This document shows positions 36,612 to 46,508 of a stretch of DNA of 64,000 nucleotides, one piece after another. Each line of letters opens with the position of its first letter. Position 1 is the first letter of the stretch. A program made the translations under genes and the position numbers. The notes below the pieces were generated by a model that was not told where the DNA came from, did no database searches, and saw only the letters and a list, made by a program, of their open reading frames with translations. This DNA is from Streptomyces sp. NRRL B-24484. GTDB lineage: Bacteria; Actinomycetota; Actinomycetes; Streptomycetales; Streptomycetaceae. The stretch lies in NCBI RefSeq assembly GCF_000717715.1, contig NZ_JOAI01000022.1, positions 1-64,000 on the forward strand, given 5' to 3'.

Positions 36612-38985
36612 ATGCGCCGAGTGATCCGGTTCGCCGACCTCGAACGGGGCGATGTCGGCCTGGTCGGGGGCAAGAACGCCTCCCTGGGAGAGCTGGTCGG
36701 GCACCTCGGGCCGGCCGGTGTCCGCGTGCCCGACGGCTTCGCCACGACGGCCGACGCCTTCCGCGAGTTCATGGCCCGGGGCGGTCTGCGGGACGAGGTC
36801 GCCGCGCAGTTCGACCGGCTGCGTGAGGGCGCCCCGCTCGCCGACGTCGGCACCGCCGTCCGGGCCGCCGTCCTGGCGACACCTCTGCCCGAGGCACTGG
36901 CCGAGGAAATCACGGACGGGTACGCACGGCTGGGCCGGAAGGCGGGCCGGACGGACCCCGACGTGGCCGTGCGCAGCAGCGCCACTGCCGAGGACCTGCC
37001 GGAGGCGAGCTTCGCCGGGCAGCAGGAGACCTTCCTCAACGTCCGCGGGCCCGAGGCCCTGTTGGACGCCTGCCGGCGCTGCTTCGCGTCGCTGTTCACC
37101 GACCGGGCGATCGACTACCGCGAGCGGCTCGGGTTCGACCACCTCGCGGTGGCGCTGTCGGTCGGCGTGCAGCTGATGGTCCGCTCGGACCTCGGCGGAT
37201 CGGGCGTGATGTTCACCCTGGACCCGGAGAGCCGCTTCCCGGAGGCCGTCGTGGTGAGCGCCGCATGGGGGCTCGGCGAGACGGTGGTCAGCGGCCAGGT
37301 CGATCCCGACGAGTACCTGGTCTTCAAGCCGCTGCTGAAGGACCCGGCTGTCGACCCGGTGCTACAGGCCGTGTGCGGCCCCAAGCGGCACAAGTCGGTG
37401 TACGGCGACGAGGGCCTCACCCGGATCGTCGAGACCTCGGCGGAGGAGCGCGGCGCCCTGGTGCTGGACCGGGCCGAGGTCCGGCGGCTGGCCGAGTGGG
37501 CGGTCGCCGTCGAGGAGCACTACGGCTGCCCGATGGACCTGGAATGGGCCAAGGACGGCCGTAGCGAACAGCTCTTCCTCGTACAGGCCCGACCGGAGAC
37601 CGTCCAGTCCCGGCGTCGCGGGACGGTCCTGCGGCGCTACCGACTGACCGGCACCGGCACACGGCTGGTCGACGGCATCGCGGTGGGTGAGGCGATCGGG
37701 GCCGGCCCGGTCAGCAGGCTGAGCAGCCCCGTCGAGATCGGCCGCTTCCCCACGGGGGCGGTGCTGGTCACCGCGATCACCGACCCCGACTGGGAACCGC
37801 TGATGAAGAAGGCGTCGGCGATCGTCACCGACCACGGGGGACGCACCTCGCACGGCGATCGTCAGCCGCGAACTCGGCGTACCGGCCGTGGTCGGTACCG
37901 GCCGGGCGACGGAGGTCCTCGACGACGGGCAGCAGGTCACCGTCTCCTGCGCGGAGGGCGCCGAGGGCCACGTCTACCGCGGCCACGTCGACTACGAGGA
38001 GTCGGAGACCGACCTCGACTCGCTGCCCGCCACCCGCACCAAGGTGATGCTGAACCTGGCCGACCCGGCCGCGGCTTTCCGCTGGTGGCGCCTGCCCGCG
38101 GACGGCGTGGGGCTCGCGCGCACCGAGTTCGTCGTGGCCCACCAGGTCCGGGTGCACCCCCTCGCGCTGCTGCACCCCGAGCGGCTGTCCGCCGAGGACC
38201 GGCGGCAGGTGGACGTGCTGACCGACGGCATGGCGGACCGGTCCGAGTACTTCGTCGACCGGCTGGCGCAGGGCGTCGCACGGATCGCCGCGTCCCGCTG
38301 GCCCGACCCGGTGGTGGTGCGCACCAGCGACTTCAAGACCAACGAGTACGCCCGGCTGGTCGGCGGCGCCCCGTTCGAACCCGTGGAGGCCAACCCGATG
38401 ATCGGCTGGCGCGGCGCGAGCCGGTACTACGACGACCGCTACCGCGAGGGCTTCGCCCTCGAATGCCGGGCACTGCGGCGGGTCCGCGACGAGATGGGGC
38501 TGACCAACCCGGTGATCATGATCCCCTTCTGCCGCACCCCGGAGGAGGCCGACCGCGTGCTCGCCGTCATGGCGGACAACGGCCTCGCCCGCGGCCGCAA
38601 CGGGCTCCGGGTCTTCGTGATGGCGGAGATCCCGGCGAACATCCTCCTCGCGGAGGAGTTCGCGCAGCGTTTCGACGGCTTCTCGATCGGCAGCAACGAC
38701 TTCACCCAGCTCACCCTCGGCGTCGACCGCGACTCCGACCTCCTCGCGCACCTCTTCGACGAGAGCAACCCGGCGGTCACCCGCAGCATCGAGACACTGA
38801 TCGCCACCGCGCACGCGGCCGGCCGCCACGTCGGCCTGTGCGGCCAACGCCCCAGCAACGACCCCGCGTTCACTCGCTTCCTGGTCGACGCGGGCATCGA
38901 CTCGATCTCGGTCACCCCGGACAGCTTCGCCGCCGTCAAGCAGCAGGTCGCGGCAGCCGAACACGAGCAGCACAGCGCGAAGTGA
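36612..38985 (+). pseudogene. ppsA: phosphoenolpyruvate synthase with a frameshift at the catalytic histidine
   Basis: The first frame runs from the ATG at 36612 (GGAGGA upstream): PEP/pyruvate-binding domain with [43 protein letters not shown] and [12 protein letters not shown], up to the swivelling-domain motif TDHGGRTSH at about 37853. Normal enzymes continue [15 protein letters not shown]; here two bases are missing right after the catalytic His codon. The sense resumes in another frame as [20 protein letters not shown] and completes the PEP-utilising C-terminal domain ([38 protein letters not shown]) to 38985. The enzyme would turn pyruvate, ATP and water into PEP, AMP and phosphate. Either a recent inactivation or a sequence error. 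Confidence 0.85.
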
Positions 38986-38993
38986 GGACCGCC

Positions 38994-40418
38994 GTGAACA
39001 CCACCGCGCCCATCACCCCCGGCCCCGCGCCCCGGCCGGGCCTGCTGACCTTCCTCGGCGGTGTCGGCACCGTCACCGGCAGCAAGTTCATGGTCGAGAC
39101 CGACCACGCACGGATCGTGGTCGACTGCGGTCTCTTCCAGGGCCTCGCCGAACTGCGCCGCCGCAACCGCCGTCCGCTGCCGCTCGATCCGGCCGACGTC
39201 GACGCCGTCGTCCTGACCCACGCCCACCTGGACCACTGCGGCTACCTGCCGCGCCTGGTCCGCGACGGCTTCCGCGGCCCCGTCCTGACCACCCCGGACA
39301 CCGCCCGCCTCGCCGAACTGATCCTCCGCGACAGCGCCCACCTGCTCCGCGAGGACGCCGACCACGCGAACCGGCACGGCTGGTCCAAGCACCGTCCCGC
39401 CGAACCGCTGTACGACGACAAGGACGTCGAGAACACCCTGCGCATGTTCGACCCCGTCCCGCTCGACACGGACGTCGAGATCAAGGCCGGCACGGTCCTG
39501 CGCCTGCACCGGGCCGGGCACATCCTCGGCTCCGCCTGGGCCCACCTCACCCTGGAGGACGGGCATACCCTCGCCGTCAGCGGCGACCTCGGCCGCCCGG
39601 TGCACCCCCTTCTCCGCCCGCCCGAACCGTTCACCGGTGCGGACGTGCTGCTGGTGGAGTCGACCTACGGCAACCGGCACCACGAGGAAACGGCCGCCCG
39701 CGAATGGTTCGCGCACGCCGTCGAACGGACCCTCGCCCGCGGCGGGACGGTCGTCATCCCCTCCTTCGCGGTCGACCGCACCGAGGTCGTCCTGCACCAG
39801 CTCGCCGACCTGCGCCGCAGCGGACGGCTGCGGGCCGGCGCCCCGGTGTACGTGGACAGCCCGATGGCGCTGGCCGCGCTGCAGGTGTACCGCGACGCCT
39901 TCGCCCGCCGTTCGCCCGAACTACGGCCCGACGTCCTGGACGACACTACGGCCCTCGACCCGGAGCCGTTCGAGCCGATCCACTCCCTCCAGGAGTCGCT
40001 GGCCCTCGAACGCTCCGCCGTGCCGTCCGTGCTGGTCTCCGCCTCCGGCATGGCCACCGGCGGGCGCGTCGTGCACCACCTGAGGCGCCTGCTGCCCGAT
40101 CCGCGGAACACCGTCGTCGTGGTCGGCTACGCGGCCGAGGGCACCCGGGCCCGCCAACTCGTCGACGGGGCCAGGGTGCTGAAGATGTACGGCAGCTACG
40201 TGCCCGTCCGCGCCGAGGTGGTGAACGTTCCGGCCTTCTCGGCCCACGCCGACGCGGCGGAGGTCGTCGAGTGGCTGCGGGCCGCGCCGCCGCCGAGCGC
40301 CACCTACCTGGTGCACGGCGAACCCGAAGGGGCCGAGGCCCTCCGGGACCGGATCGACCGCGAACTCGGCTGGACGGCCGTGGTCCCGCGACCGGGCGAA
40401 CGCGTCCTCGTCAACTGA
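38994..40418 (+). CDS. MBL-fold RNA hydrolase with beta-CASP domain
   Basis: The product is 474 aa, of the CPSF/YsgA-like RNA-processing metallo-hydrolases. Metal motif [31 protein letters not shown], then beta-CASP pieces: [30 protein letters not shown] and [10 protein letters not shown] with the last metal ligands. It may cleave or degrade RNA. GTG start at 38994 with GAGGA upstream, 8 nt after the PEP synthase stop, so it belongs to that unit. Confidence 0.9.
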   Translation: MNTTAPITPGPAPRPGLLTFLGGVGTVTGSKFMVETDHARIVVDCGLFQGLAELRRRNRRPLPLDPADVDAVVLTHAHLDHCGYLPRLVRDGFRGPVLTTPDTARLAELILRDSAHLLREDADHANRHGWSKHRPAEPLYDDKDVENTLRMFDPVPLDTDVEIKAGTVLRLHRAGHILGSAWAHLTLEDGHTLAVSGDLGRPVHPLLRPPEPFTGADVLLVESTYGNRHHEETAAREWFAHAVERTLARGGTVVIPSFAVDRTEVVLHQLADLRRSGRLRAGAPVYVDSPMALAALQVYRDAFARRSPELRPDVLDDTTALDPEPFEPIHSLQESLALERSAVPSVLVSASGMATGGRVVHHLRRLLPDPRNTVVVVGYAAEGTRARQLVDGARVLKMYGSYVPVRAEVVNVPAFSAHADAAEVVEWLRAAPPPSATYLVHGEPEGAEALRDRIDRELGWTAVVPRPGERVLVN

Positions 40419-40889
40419 CCACCGGATGACCGGAGCGGGCTCGATCCGTCACTGGTGGGCCGTCGGTCCCCATCGACCAGCCGGAACGCGCCCGGCGCGC
40501 GGGCCGCCGGGGCGCGTTCTCGACAGTCACCGAGACCGACCGGGGCCTCCCCACCTGCCCGGACCTCGACCGGGCGCTGCGCCACCCCCGAGGCATCGGG
40601 CAGGCGACGGGGGCGGTGTGGAACGTGTCTCGCGGCCGACGTCCTTCGGGTGCCGGACCTGTGGTGGTGCTTGCCGGAACCCTGGCTGGCACCGGAAGCA
40701 AACGGCCTGGTCCGAGACCACGTACGAATCTCTCGGGTACCGCAACGAACCGCGTGGGCGTGCAGCAGCGGGAGCGGCTCGCGAAGGCCGCCGGCGGGGG
40801 CCGCAGGACGAGGCCGTTCCACGCCGGATCGTCATCACCCCGTCCGTCGGGAGTTCTGGGACGCCAGCCCTGCACGGTCTGCGCCCTGG
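40419..40889. other. 471-bp region between convergent genes, no supported gene
   Basis: Six-frame reading gives only Arg/Pro/Gly-rich frames; one reads SFGCRTCGGACRNPGWHRK, which is not enough to call. No box, tRNA or repeat seen. It may hold debris of a deleted gene. Confidence 0.5.
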
Positions 40890-41528
40890 TCAGCGTTCGC
40901 CGGTGCCCGGCCGGTCCGACCGGCCGGACCACAGTGGTTCGACGAGCTCCCAGTCGTTCTCCCACGCGGCGGCCGCCCGGTGGTCGAGGACACCGCGGCG
41001 CAGGACGAGCACCGCCCCGGAGAGGGTACCCGCGCCGGCCAGCGCGATGAGGCCGTAGCTCGCCGCGGACACCGCCATCTGGCTCTCACTGAGGGGAGGC
41101 TCGGCGGGAGCACCGACGTCGTCGACCCACAGCGGAACCTTCGTACCCTGCGGCGTCCCGCCCGGCACCTTGACGGTCCCGCTCAGGCTCTCCCCGGCCA
41201 TGGTCCAGGTGGCGCCGGTCTGCGCCGTACCCAGGGGTTGGCCGCCGGTGTCGGCGGCGGCCTCCAGGGTCGTGGCCGTGACCTGGTGGCGGTGCGCGGT
41301 CGTGCGCTGCGCCTCGGCCCGCATGTCGTGCAGCAGTATCCGGGCGGTGGCCAGGGCGGCGACGACCGAGAGCACGGCCAGCAGGACGGCGGTGACGACC
41401 AGTCGGCTCCGGGCCCGGTCGGCACTGCGGCAGAGCGGGTTGCGGTCGAGGCCGACGGCCCGGCGCAGATGGCACCGGAGCGGGTGACCCGGCTGGAACG
41501 GGCGGGGCGAGGTGGATGCGGCGGGCAT
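40890..41528 (-). CDS. Rv1733c-family two-helix membrane protein
   Basis: The product is 212 aa. Layout: short N-terminus with RSADRARSR, helix LVVTAVLLAVLSVVAALATARI (about 40-62), an outside domain of about 95 residues (TTLEAAADTGG, ATWTMAGESLSGTVKVPGG, VPLWVDDVGAPAEPP), a second helix, and the tail WENDWELVEPLWSGR. This matches M. tuberculosis Rv1733c, a DevR-regulon membrane antigen of unknown function. ATG 41528 has GGAGG upstream. It follows the flavodoxin gene by 45 bp and probably shares its box-bearing promoter. A paralogue lies at 57164. Confidence 0.85.
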   Translation of the reverse strand: MPAASTSPRPFQPGHPLRCHLRRAVGLDRNPLCRSADRARSRLVVTAVLLAVLSVVAALATARILLHDMRAEAQRTTAHRHQVTATTLEAAADTGGQPLGTAQTGATWTMAGESLSGTVKVPGGTPQGTKVPLWVDDVGAPAEPPLSESQMAVSAASYGLIALAGAGTLSGAVLVLRRGVLDHRAAAAWENDWELVEPLWSGRSDRPGTGER

Positions 41529-41573
41529 GGCGCGCCTCCTCGGTCTGCTGCGGCTGCCGCGGGCCACGGGGCG

Positions 41574-42098
41574 TCAGCTGCCCGTGCGGCCGCGGTCCTC
41601 GTGGGCCCGCAGGTCGGCGCCGATCTGCCGGGCCCAGCGCCGGATGTGCTCGGGGCTGCGGAAGTCGCCGCCCTTGTCGTGGCGGACCAAGCTGCGGGCG
41701 ACGAAGCCGGGCGTCTCGGCGGTCACGCTGCCGCCGAAGGTGACGTGCCCGCGCGCGTGCAGGCGCTCCATCTCCTCCGCCACCTGGGCGACCGGCGGGA
41801 TCTCGTGCTGCTCCGCGGAGCTGTCGACCGGCCCGCTGCTGAACAGCCAGACGGGCCGCCGTTCCAGCTCCCTCACGTGGCGGTGGGCGCAGCGGAGCGC
41901 ATCGCGCTGCCAGTGGTTCATGTAGAGGGCGCTGCCGAGAATCACGGCGTCGAAGTCGGCAACGGTGGTGACCTCGGCGGCGGGGAGAACCTCGGTGGTG
42001 AAGCCCTCCTCGTCCAGCACCTGCCCGATCTCCTGGGCGATGCCGGCTGTGGCGCCGTGCTTGGTCCCGTAGGCGACGAGGACTCGCTGCTTCGTCAT
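41574..42098 (-). CDS. flavodoxin-domain protein (HemG-like)
   Basis: The product is 174 aa. VLVAYGTKHGATAGIAQEIGQVL is the FMN-phosphate loop with first strand; FDAVILGSALYMNHW and PVWLFSSGPVD follow as in menaquinone-dependent protoporphyrinogen IX dehydrogenase-type flavodoxins. It may carry electrons or act in haem synthesis without oxygen. GGGAGG precedes the ATG at 42098. Controlled by two boxes 21 bp apart. Confidence 0.88.
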   Translation of the reverse strand: MTKQRVLVAYGTKHGATAGIAQEIGQVLDEEGFTTEVLPAAEVTTVADFDAVILGSALYMNHWQRDALRCAHRHVRELERRPVWLFSSGPVDSSAEQHEIPPVAQVAEEMERLHARGHVTFGGSVTAETPGFVARSLVRHDKGGDFRSPEHIRRWARQIGADLRAHEDRGRTGS

Positions 42099-42152
42099 GG
42101 TGTGCCTCCCGCGGAATCGGATTCCGGAGGTCCCGGTTCGGCTTGCGTTTCC

Positions 42153-42217
42153 AGCGTCGTCCCGTTCGGGTCGGCGCCGACAGGGCCGCGTGTCCCGATC
42201 CGGGGGCCGAACGGTCC
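42153..42217 (-). promoter_or_regulatory. double dormancy-box promoter of the flavodoxin unit
   Basis: GGGCCGCGTGTCCC (42183-42196) and GGGCCGAACGGTCC (42204-42217) are exactly 21 bp apart. The nearer one is centred 34 bp from GACGCT on the minus strand (42158-42153). For the divergent gene at 42285, TCTGAT (42242-42247) is 34 bp from the second box, but it lacks the conserved A. A shared divergent control region is likely. Confidence 0.75.
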
Positions 42218-42284
42218 CTGCCGGTGGGGGACGCGCGGGCGTCTGATGGAGAGAGCGACGGGGAGCGGAAGCAGGAGCGGTGGC

Positions 42285-42827
42285 GTGCTGGTCTTCGTGG
42301 GTTGTGCGAGTGCATACGGTTCGACGCGTCGGATCGCGGAGCGGATCGCCCGGCAGTTGCGGTCGGACGGCCACGACACGGTCCTCCGACCGCTGGATCG
42401 GGCCGCGGGCCTCCCGGGCTGCGACGCCGCAGTGCTGGGCAGCGCCGTGCACGGCGGCAGGTGGCTGCCCGACGCGGTCGAGTTCGTCCGCCGAAACGCC
42501 GGTGCGCTCGCCGCGCGGCCGGTCGGGCTGTTCAGCGTGAGCCTCGTCGGAGAGCGGAGCAGCGCCTTCCCCTCGCCGGTGGCCCGCGGCCTGCGGCGGT
42601 TGAAGGCGCGCTCCGCCTCCGAGCTGCCTGCCGATCTCCTGGCTGCGATCGCGCCGGTCGGCCGGCACGACTTCGCAGGTGCGGTGGCACCGGAGCACTG
42701 GCCGGCGACCGGCCGGCTGGTCTTCCGGCTGATGGGCGGGCGGTACGGCGAGCACACCGACTGGGACGAGGTGGACGCGTGGGCGGCGGTCATCGCCGCC
42801 CGGGTGTCCGGCCGGCCGCCGGAATGA
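42285..42827 (+). CDS. flavodoxin-domain protein, divergent paralogue
   Basis: The product is 180 aa. VLVFVGCASAYGSTRRIAERIARQL is the phosphate-binding loop with an unusual CASAYGST in place of GTKHGAT; CDAAVLGSAVHGGRWLPDA and PVGLFSVSLVGE follow. It is a paralogue of the flavodoxin encoded divergently. I favour GTG 42285 because AGGAG lies 8 nt upstream; ATG 42246 is the alternative but lies almost on the promoter. Confidence 0.8.
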   Translation: MLVFVGCASAYGSTRRIAERIARQLRSDGHDTVLRPLDRAAGLPGCDAAVLGSAVHGGRWLPDAVEFVRRNAGALAARPVGLFSVSLVGERSSAFPSPVARGLRRLKARSASELPADLLAAIAPVGRHDFAGAVAPEHWPATGRLVFRLMGGRYGEHTDWDEVDAWAAVIAARVSGRPPE

Positions 42828-42865
42828 GCCGCACGCACGTCATCGGCCGGGCTGGAGCCGGAGGC

Positions 42866-42882
42866 CCGCACAGGCGGTGCGG
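42866..42882. terminator. hairpin between convergent genes
   Basis: CCGCAC (42866-42871) pairs with GTGCGG (42877-42882) around 5 nt, between the flavodoxin and the convergent SnoaL-like gene. Confidence 0.4.
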
Positions 42883-42918
42883 TGGGGGCGGCGCCCTGGC
42901 AGAGGTCCGGGACGGCCG

Positions 42919-43452
42919 TCAGCCGGACCGTTGTGGAGCGGCGGCCGCGCGCCGGCTCCTTGCCCACGCGGTCGGACGGGTCTTCGTGTTGAACGTGGTG
43001 GTCAGGGACCGGTCCAGCGCCGAGCCGCGTGGCGGCAGCATGCCCACCTGGCGGGCGAAGGTGGCGCCGTCGTAGGCGATCCGGTTGCGGCGCACCAGGC
43101 CCGACTCGATCTCCATGAAGTCGATGCCGCGCAGGTCGATACGACGCCCATTGGGCCGCACGCCCTGGAACGCGCCACCGGAGAACGTGCCGGTCGTCCG
43201 CCACGTGACCGCCGCGCCGCGGTGGTCACCGATGACGTCCTCGGCGGTGATCGAGAAGTCCGGGAGGGCGGTGAGCAGTTCCGCGAAGAAGCGCCGGACC
43301 TCCACCGGGCCCCGGACTTCACCCACCGCGAGGAAGTCGTCGACGACATCGGGATGGCAGAGTCCGGTCAGCCGGTCGAGGTCGCGGGCGTCGAGGGCCG
43401 CGAACACGGCCCGGGCGACGTCGGCGGGCGAAGCGGGGGGCGGCTCCGGCAT
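42919..43452 (-). CDS. SnoaL-like polyketide cyclase / ester cyclase family protein
   Basis: The product is 177 aa. The NTF2-like fold is indicated by VFAALDARDLDRLTGLCHPDVV, VRRFFAELLTALPDFSITAEDVI, VTWRTTGTFSGG, and GIDFMEIESGLVRRNRI. Members bind small molecules; most have unknown substrates. About 40 basic residues after the domain (FNTKTRPTAWARSRRAAAA) are unusual. AGGAGG lies 7 nt before the ATG. No box is present. Confidence 0.82.
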   Translation of the reverse strand: MPEPPPASPADVARAVFAALDARDLDRLTGLCHPDVVDDFLAVGEVRGPVEVRRFFAELLTALPDFSITAEDVIGDHRGAAVTWRTTGTFSGGAFQGVRPNGRRIDLRGIDFMEIESGLVRRNRIAYDGATFARQVGMLPPRGSALDRSLTTTFNTKTRPTAWARSRRAAAAPQRSG

Positions 43453-43584
43453 CGGGGTTCCTCCTGGCCTGGTTCCTCACCGTCTTCCGCCCTGATTCCG
43501 CCTCCGCCGCGGACGGATCCGCCGTCCTCGGTGGGCCGTCCGCACGCCGGCGGCGCGATCTCCCGGTCCCGTCTCCGCCGGCCG

Positions 43585-46506
43585 TCAGTCCGGAAGGCGG
43601 ACGGCGAGGGCGGGTCTGATCCGTGCGGCGCGGCGGGCCGGGCCCGCGGCGGCGAGCAAGGAGGCGGCGAGGGTGAGGGCTGCGAGTACCGCGATCTGCG
43701 CCCATTCGACGGGGAAGCCGCCGTCGAGGCCGGTGAAGGCAGAGCTCTTCTGGTACATCAGCCAGGTGGTGAGGACGCCGAGGGCGGCGCCGAGCAGGGT
43801 GCCCTCCAGGGCGACGAGTCCGCTCTCCCACAGGAAGGACCGTTCGACGGTGCGGGCCTGGCAGCCGAGTGCGCGCAGCACGCCGATGGTGCGGCGGCGT
43901 TCGCGGACGGCGCGGACCATGACGACGCCGAGCCCGGTGATGCCGATCAGCAGGCCGAGGGCGAGGAAGCCCTGCATGAGGCGGAAGAAGGCGGTGTTGG
44001 CGGCGAACAGCCGGTGCACGTCGGCGGCGATCGGCGTGGCGACCAGGCTCGCGGAGAGGTGGCTGCCCTGCAGCCGGCCGGCCAGGTCCTCCGGGGATGT
44101 GCCGGGGGTGGTGCGGATCAGGGCGGCGGCGGTCTGCGCCTGCGGTCCGAACTGCGTACGGACGGCCTGCTCGCCCATGACGAGCGGGTAGACGGTGGCG
44201 CTGCTGCCCGTGCCGGGGTAGAAGGCGAGGCCGCTGGTCAGCACCCCGGCGATGGTCTTCGGCTCGGCGCGGCCGGTCACCGGGTCGGTCAGGGTGAGGG
44301 TGTCGCCGGGTGCGTAGAACCGGCCGCTGGGGCCGCCGGTGTGGCCGAAGAAGTTGTCCAGGACGACGTAGTCGGGGTGGGTGGCGAGGGCGTCCCAGAC
44401 GGCCTTGTCGTCGGGCAGGCCGGGCAGACGGTCACGGAAGGCGATGCCGCTGGTCGCGCCGTCGGGCACGCCGACGACGGCGGTCTCCAACGGTGCGGGG
44501 GTGCGGTGGCCGGGGTCGGTGGCCTGTCCGCGGGCCGCCAGCAGCGGGGCGACGGCCTCGATCTGCCGGGCGAGCGGTCCGGTGCGCAGGTCCGTCAGGG
44601 GGTTCGCGGTCCGCGGGTTGTAGTCGACACGGAGGCTGTAGCCGGCGGTGGCGTCGGCGGCGGCCTGGTCGATGCTGGCGTTCATGATGCCGCTGATCTC
44701 GGTGAGCAGGACCAGGACGAGCACGATCAGGGTGTACATCACCATGGTCGAGCCGGTGCGGAACCGTTTGGCCAGCGGGTACGCGGCGGCGAGCCGGGTG
44801 GCGAGCCCCTGCTGGGTGGGGCGGTCCGTCAGGCGCCGCAGCGGCCGCAGCACGGCGTGCTGGTTCTCGCTGACCAGGACGACGGCGGAGAAGGCGGCCA
44901 GGGTGCCGAGGATGACGTAGACGGCCATGGACGGGGTGTCGAAGACACGGGGGCGGACCACGCTCGCCGCCAGGGTCCACAGCAGGACCAGCGCGGCCGC
45001 GATGCTGGTGGCCGCCCGGCGCGGCATCACCCTGGATGCGGCGGGCACCGCGAACGCCACGGCCAGTGCGGGCAACAGGTAGGTCTGTTCGGCCTGGCTC
45101 CGGGCGAGGGCCGGGACGGCGGCCAGTGCGCAGAGCAGGCTCAGGGCGGTGGAGACGGCGACCCGGCGGCGGTGGGGGCGGGGGCCGGCCTCGGCCGGCA
45201 GGTCGCGTACGGCGGCGATGACGTTGAAGCGGCTGATCCGCGCGCTGGTGGCGGCGATCGCGGCCAGGGCGATCACCAGGCCGAGCGCGGCGCCGTTGAC
45301 GAGGCTGGTGGGGGTGACGGCGAAGGCGATGTCGAGGCCGCTGCCGTCGACCGACCAGCTGCGGAAGATCTGGGCGGCGGCGACGGCGACGCCCCAGCCG
45401 ACCGCGATGCCGACGGCCGTGCCGGGCAGTGCGGCGGCCAGTGCGTAGAGGGCCCCTTCGATGCTGAACGAGCCGACCAGGTGGGCCCGTTTGAGTCCGA
45501 CCGCGCGGAGCATGCCCAGCTGGGTCTTCCGCTCCTCGGCGAGCATCACGAAGATGTTCACCAGCAGCAGGGCGCCGGCGATGATGCTGAAGCTGCCGAT
45601 CATCAGGAAGAGCGCGCCGAGGGCGTCGCCGGTCGCGGCGGCCTGGTCGAGAACGGTGTGCTTGGGGGTGTCGACGGCGGCCCGGCCGGCGTCGGGGCCG
45701 AGCGCGCTGCGGATCCCGGCGGTGACGGGTCCGGTGAGCTTCTCGCCCGTCTCGACGCCGCCGCGGTTGGAGACCAGGGTCACCGCGTGCGTGCTGCCCG
45801 CTCCGGCGGCGTCCAGCGTGCCGGGCGGCAGGAAGGCGTTGCGGTTGACCCGTCCGCCGAGTCCCGTACCTGCGAGGCCCTGCTGCGGGACGACCCGGGC
45901 CACCGTGAACTCGGCGGCGTGTCCGTTCAGGTACAGCGTGATCGGACGGCCTGCACCGGTCTTCAGCGACCGGGCGAGGGGTTCGTTGAGCACGACCTGG
46001 CCCGGAGACGGCGTCGGTCCGGCGAGCCCGGAGGGGCCGCCTGCGGCGCCGAAGCGGGCGGCCGCGTCGAAGTCGATCTGCCAGGCAAGCACCCGGGGTT
46101 CGGCCACGGGCTGCGCGGTGTGGGTGTTGACCGCCGCGGCCTGCGCGACCTCGGCGGTGAGCAGGCCGTCGACGTCGGGATCGGCCGCCAGCGGCTGGAG
46201 CCGGTCGGCAATGGCGCGTCCTGCGGCCGGGTCGGTGCTGACGATCCGTTCGTCGACCGGTCCGAGGGTGCGGTAGGCCTCCTGGCGGACGGAGAAGTTC
46301 AGGGTGTCGCCGACGACGAGTGCGCCGACGATGATCGCGGTGCCGAGGACGGATCCGGTGACGACCAGGGCCGCCTCCGTGCGGCGGCGGGCGACCTGGC
46401 GCAGCGCCAGGCGCCGCACCACGGGCTTGCGGACGGCGACGAGCAGCAGCGTCAGCAGGGCGGCCCCGAGGACGCCGAGGAGCGGGAGGAGGAGGTTCGG
46501 GTACAT
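43585..46506 (-). CDS. ABC transporter permease, FtsX/MacB type, double-domain
   Basis: The product is 973 aa. A first helix (LLLPLLGVLGAALLTLLLVA) is followed by the MacB-like start RRLALRQVARRRTEAALVVTGSVLGTAIIVGALVV. Two extracytoplasmic domains (about 75-265 and 560-840) and two FtsX permease blocks of three helices (about 280-400 and 850-965) are separated by a central cluster of helices (about 430-560). Such systems export lipoproteins or peptides, or signal mechanically to the cell wall. It begins 2 nt after the ATPase gene stop. Confidence 0.88.
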   Translation of the reverse strand: MYPNLLLPLLGVLGAALLTLLLVAVRKPVVRRLALRQVARRRTEAALVVTGSVLGTAIIVGALVVGDTLNFSVRQEAYRTLGPVDERIVSTDPAAGRAIADRLQPLAADPDVDGLLTAEVAQAAAVNTHTAQPVAEPRVLAWQIDFDAAARFGAAGGPSGLAGPTPSPGQVVLNEPLARSLKTGAGRPITLYLNGHAAEFTVARVVPQQGLAGTGLGGRVNRNAFLPPGTLDAAGAGSTHAVTLVSNRGGVETGEKLTGPVTAGIRSALGPDAGRAAVDTPKHTVLDQAAATGDALGALFLMIGSFSIIAGALLLVNIFVMLAEERKTQLGMLRAVGLKRAHLVGSFSIEGALYALAAALPGTAVGIAVGWGVAVAAAQIFRSWSVDGSGLDIAFAVTPTSLVNGAALGLVIALAAIAATSARISRFNVIAAVRDLPAEAGPRPHRRRVAVSTALSLLCALAAVPALARSQAEQTYLLPALAVAFAVPAASRVMPRRAATSIAAALVLLWTLAASVVRPRVFDTPSMAVYVILGTLAAFSAVVLVSENQHAVLRPLRRLTDRPTQQGLATRLAAAYPLAKRFRTGSTMVMYTLIVLVLVLLTEISGIMNASIDQAAADATAGYSLRVDYNPRTANPLTDLRTGPLARQIEAVAPLLAARGQATDPGHRTPAPLETAVVGVPDGATSGIAFRDRLPGLPDDKAVWDALATHPDYVVLDNFFGHTGGPSGRFYAPGDTLTLTDPVTGRAEPKTIAGVLTSGLAFYPGTGSSATVYPLVMGEQAVRTQFGPQAQTAAALIRTTPGTSPEDLAGRLQGSHLSASLVATPIAADVHRLFAANTAFFRLMQGFLALGLLIGITGLGVVMVRAVRERRRTIGVLRALGCQARTVERSFLWESGLVALEGTLLGAALGVLTTWLMYQKSSAFTGLDGGFPVEWAQIAVLAALTLAASLLAAAGPARRAARIRPALAVRLPD

Positions 46507-46508
46507 GG

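Noticed and set aside
37851..37862. Programmed ribosomal frameshift in PEP synthase
   Set aside because: No slippery heptamer, no downstream pseudoknot evident, and the enzyme family is not known to use frameshifting; mutation or sequence error is simpler.
34443..40418. Open frame of about 1,990 codons on the plus strand
   Set aside because: It is a chance opening in GC-rich DNA: its first part is a shifted reading of the P-type ATPase, its middle the N-terminal half of PEP synthase and its end the MBL hydrolase. These are separate genes with their own starts.
40419..40889. Possible small cysteine-containing gene (CRTCGGAC)
   Set aside because: No start with a ribosome site, no known family, and the other frames are equally open.
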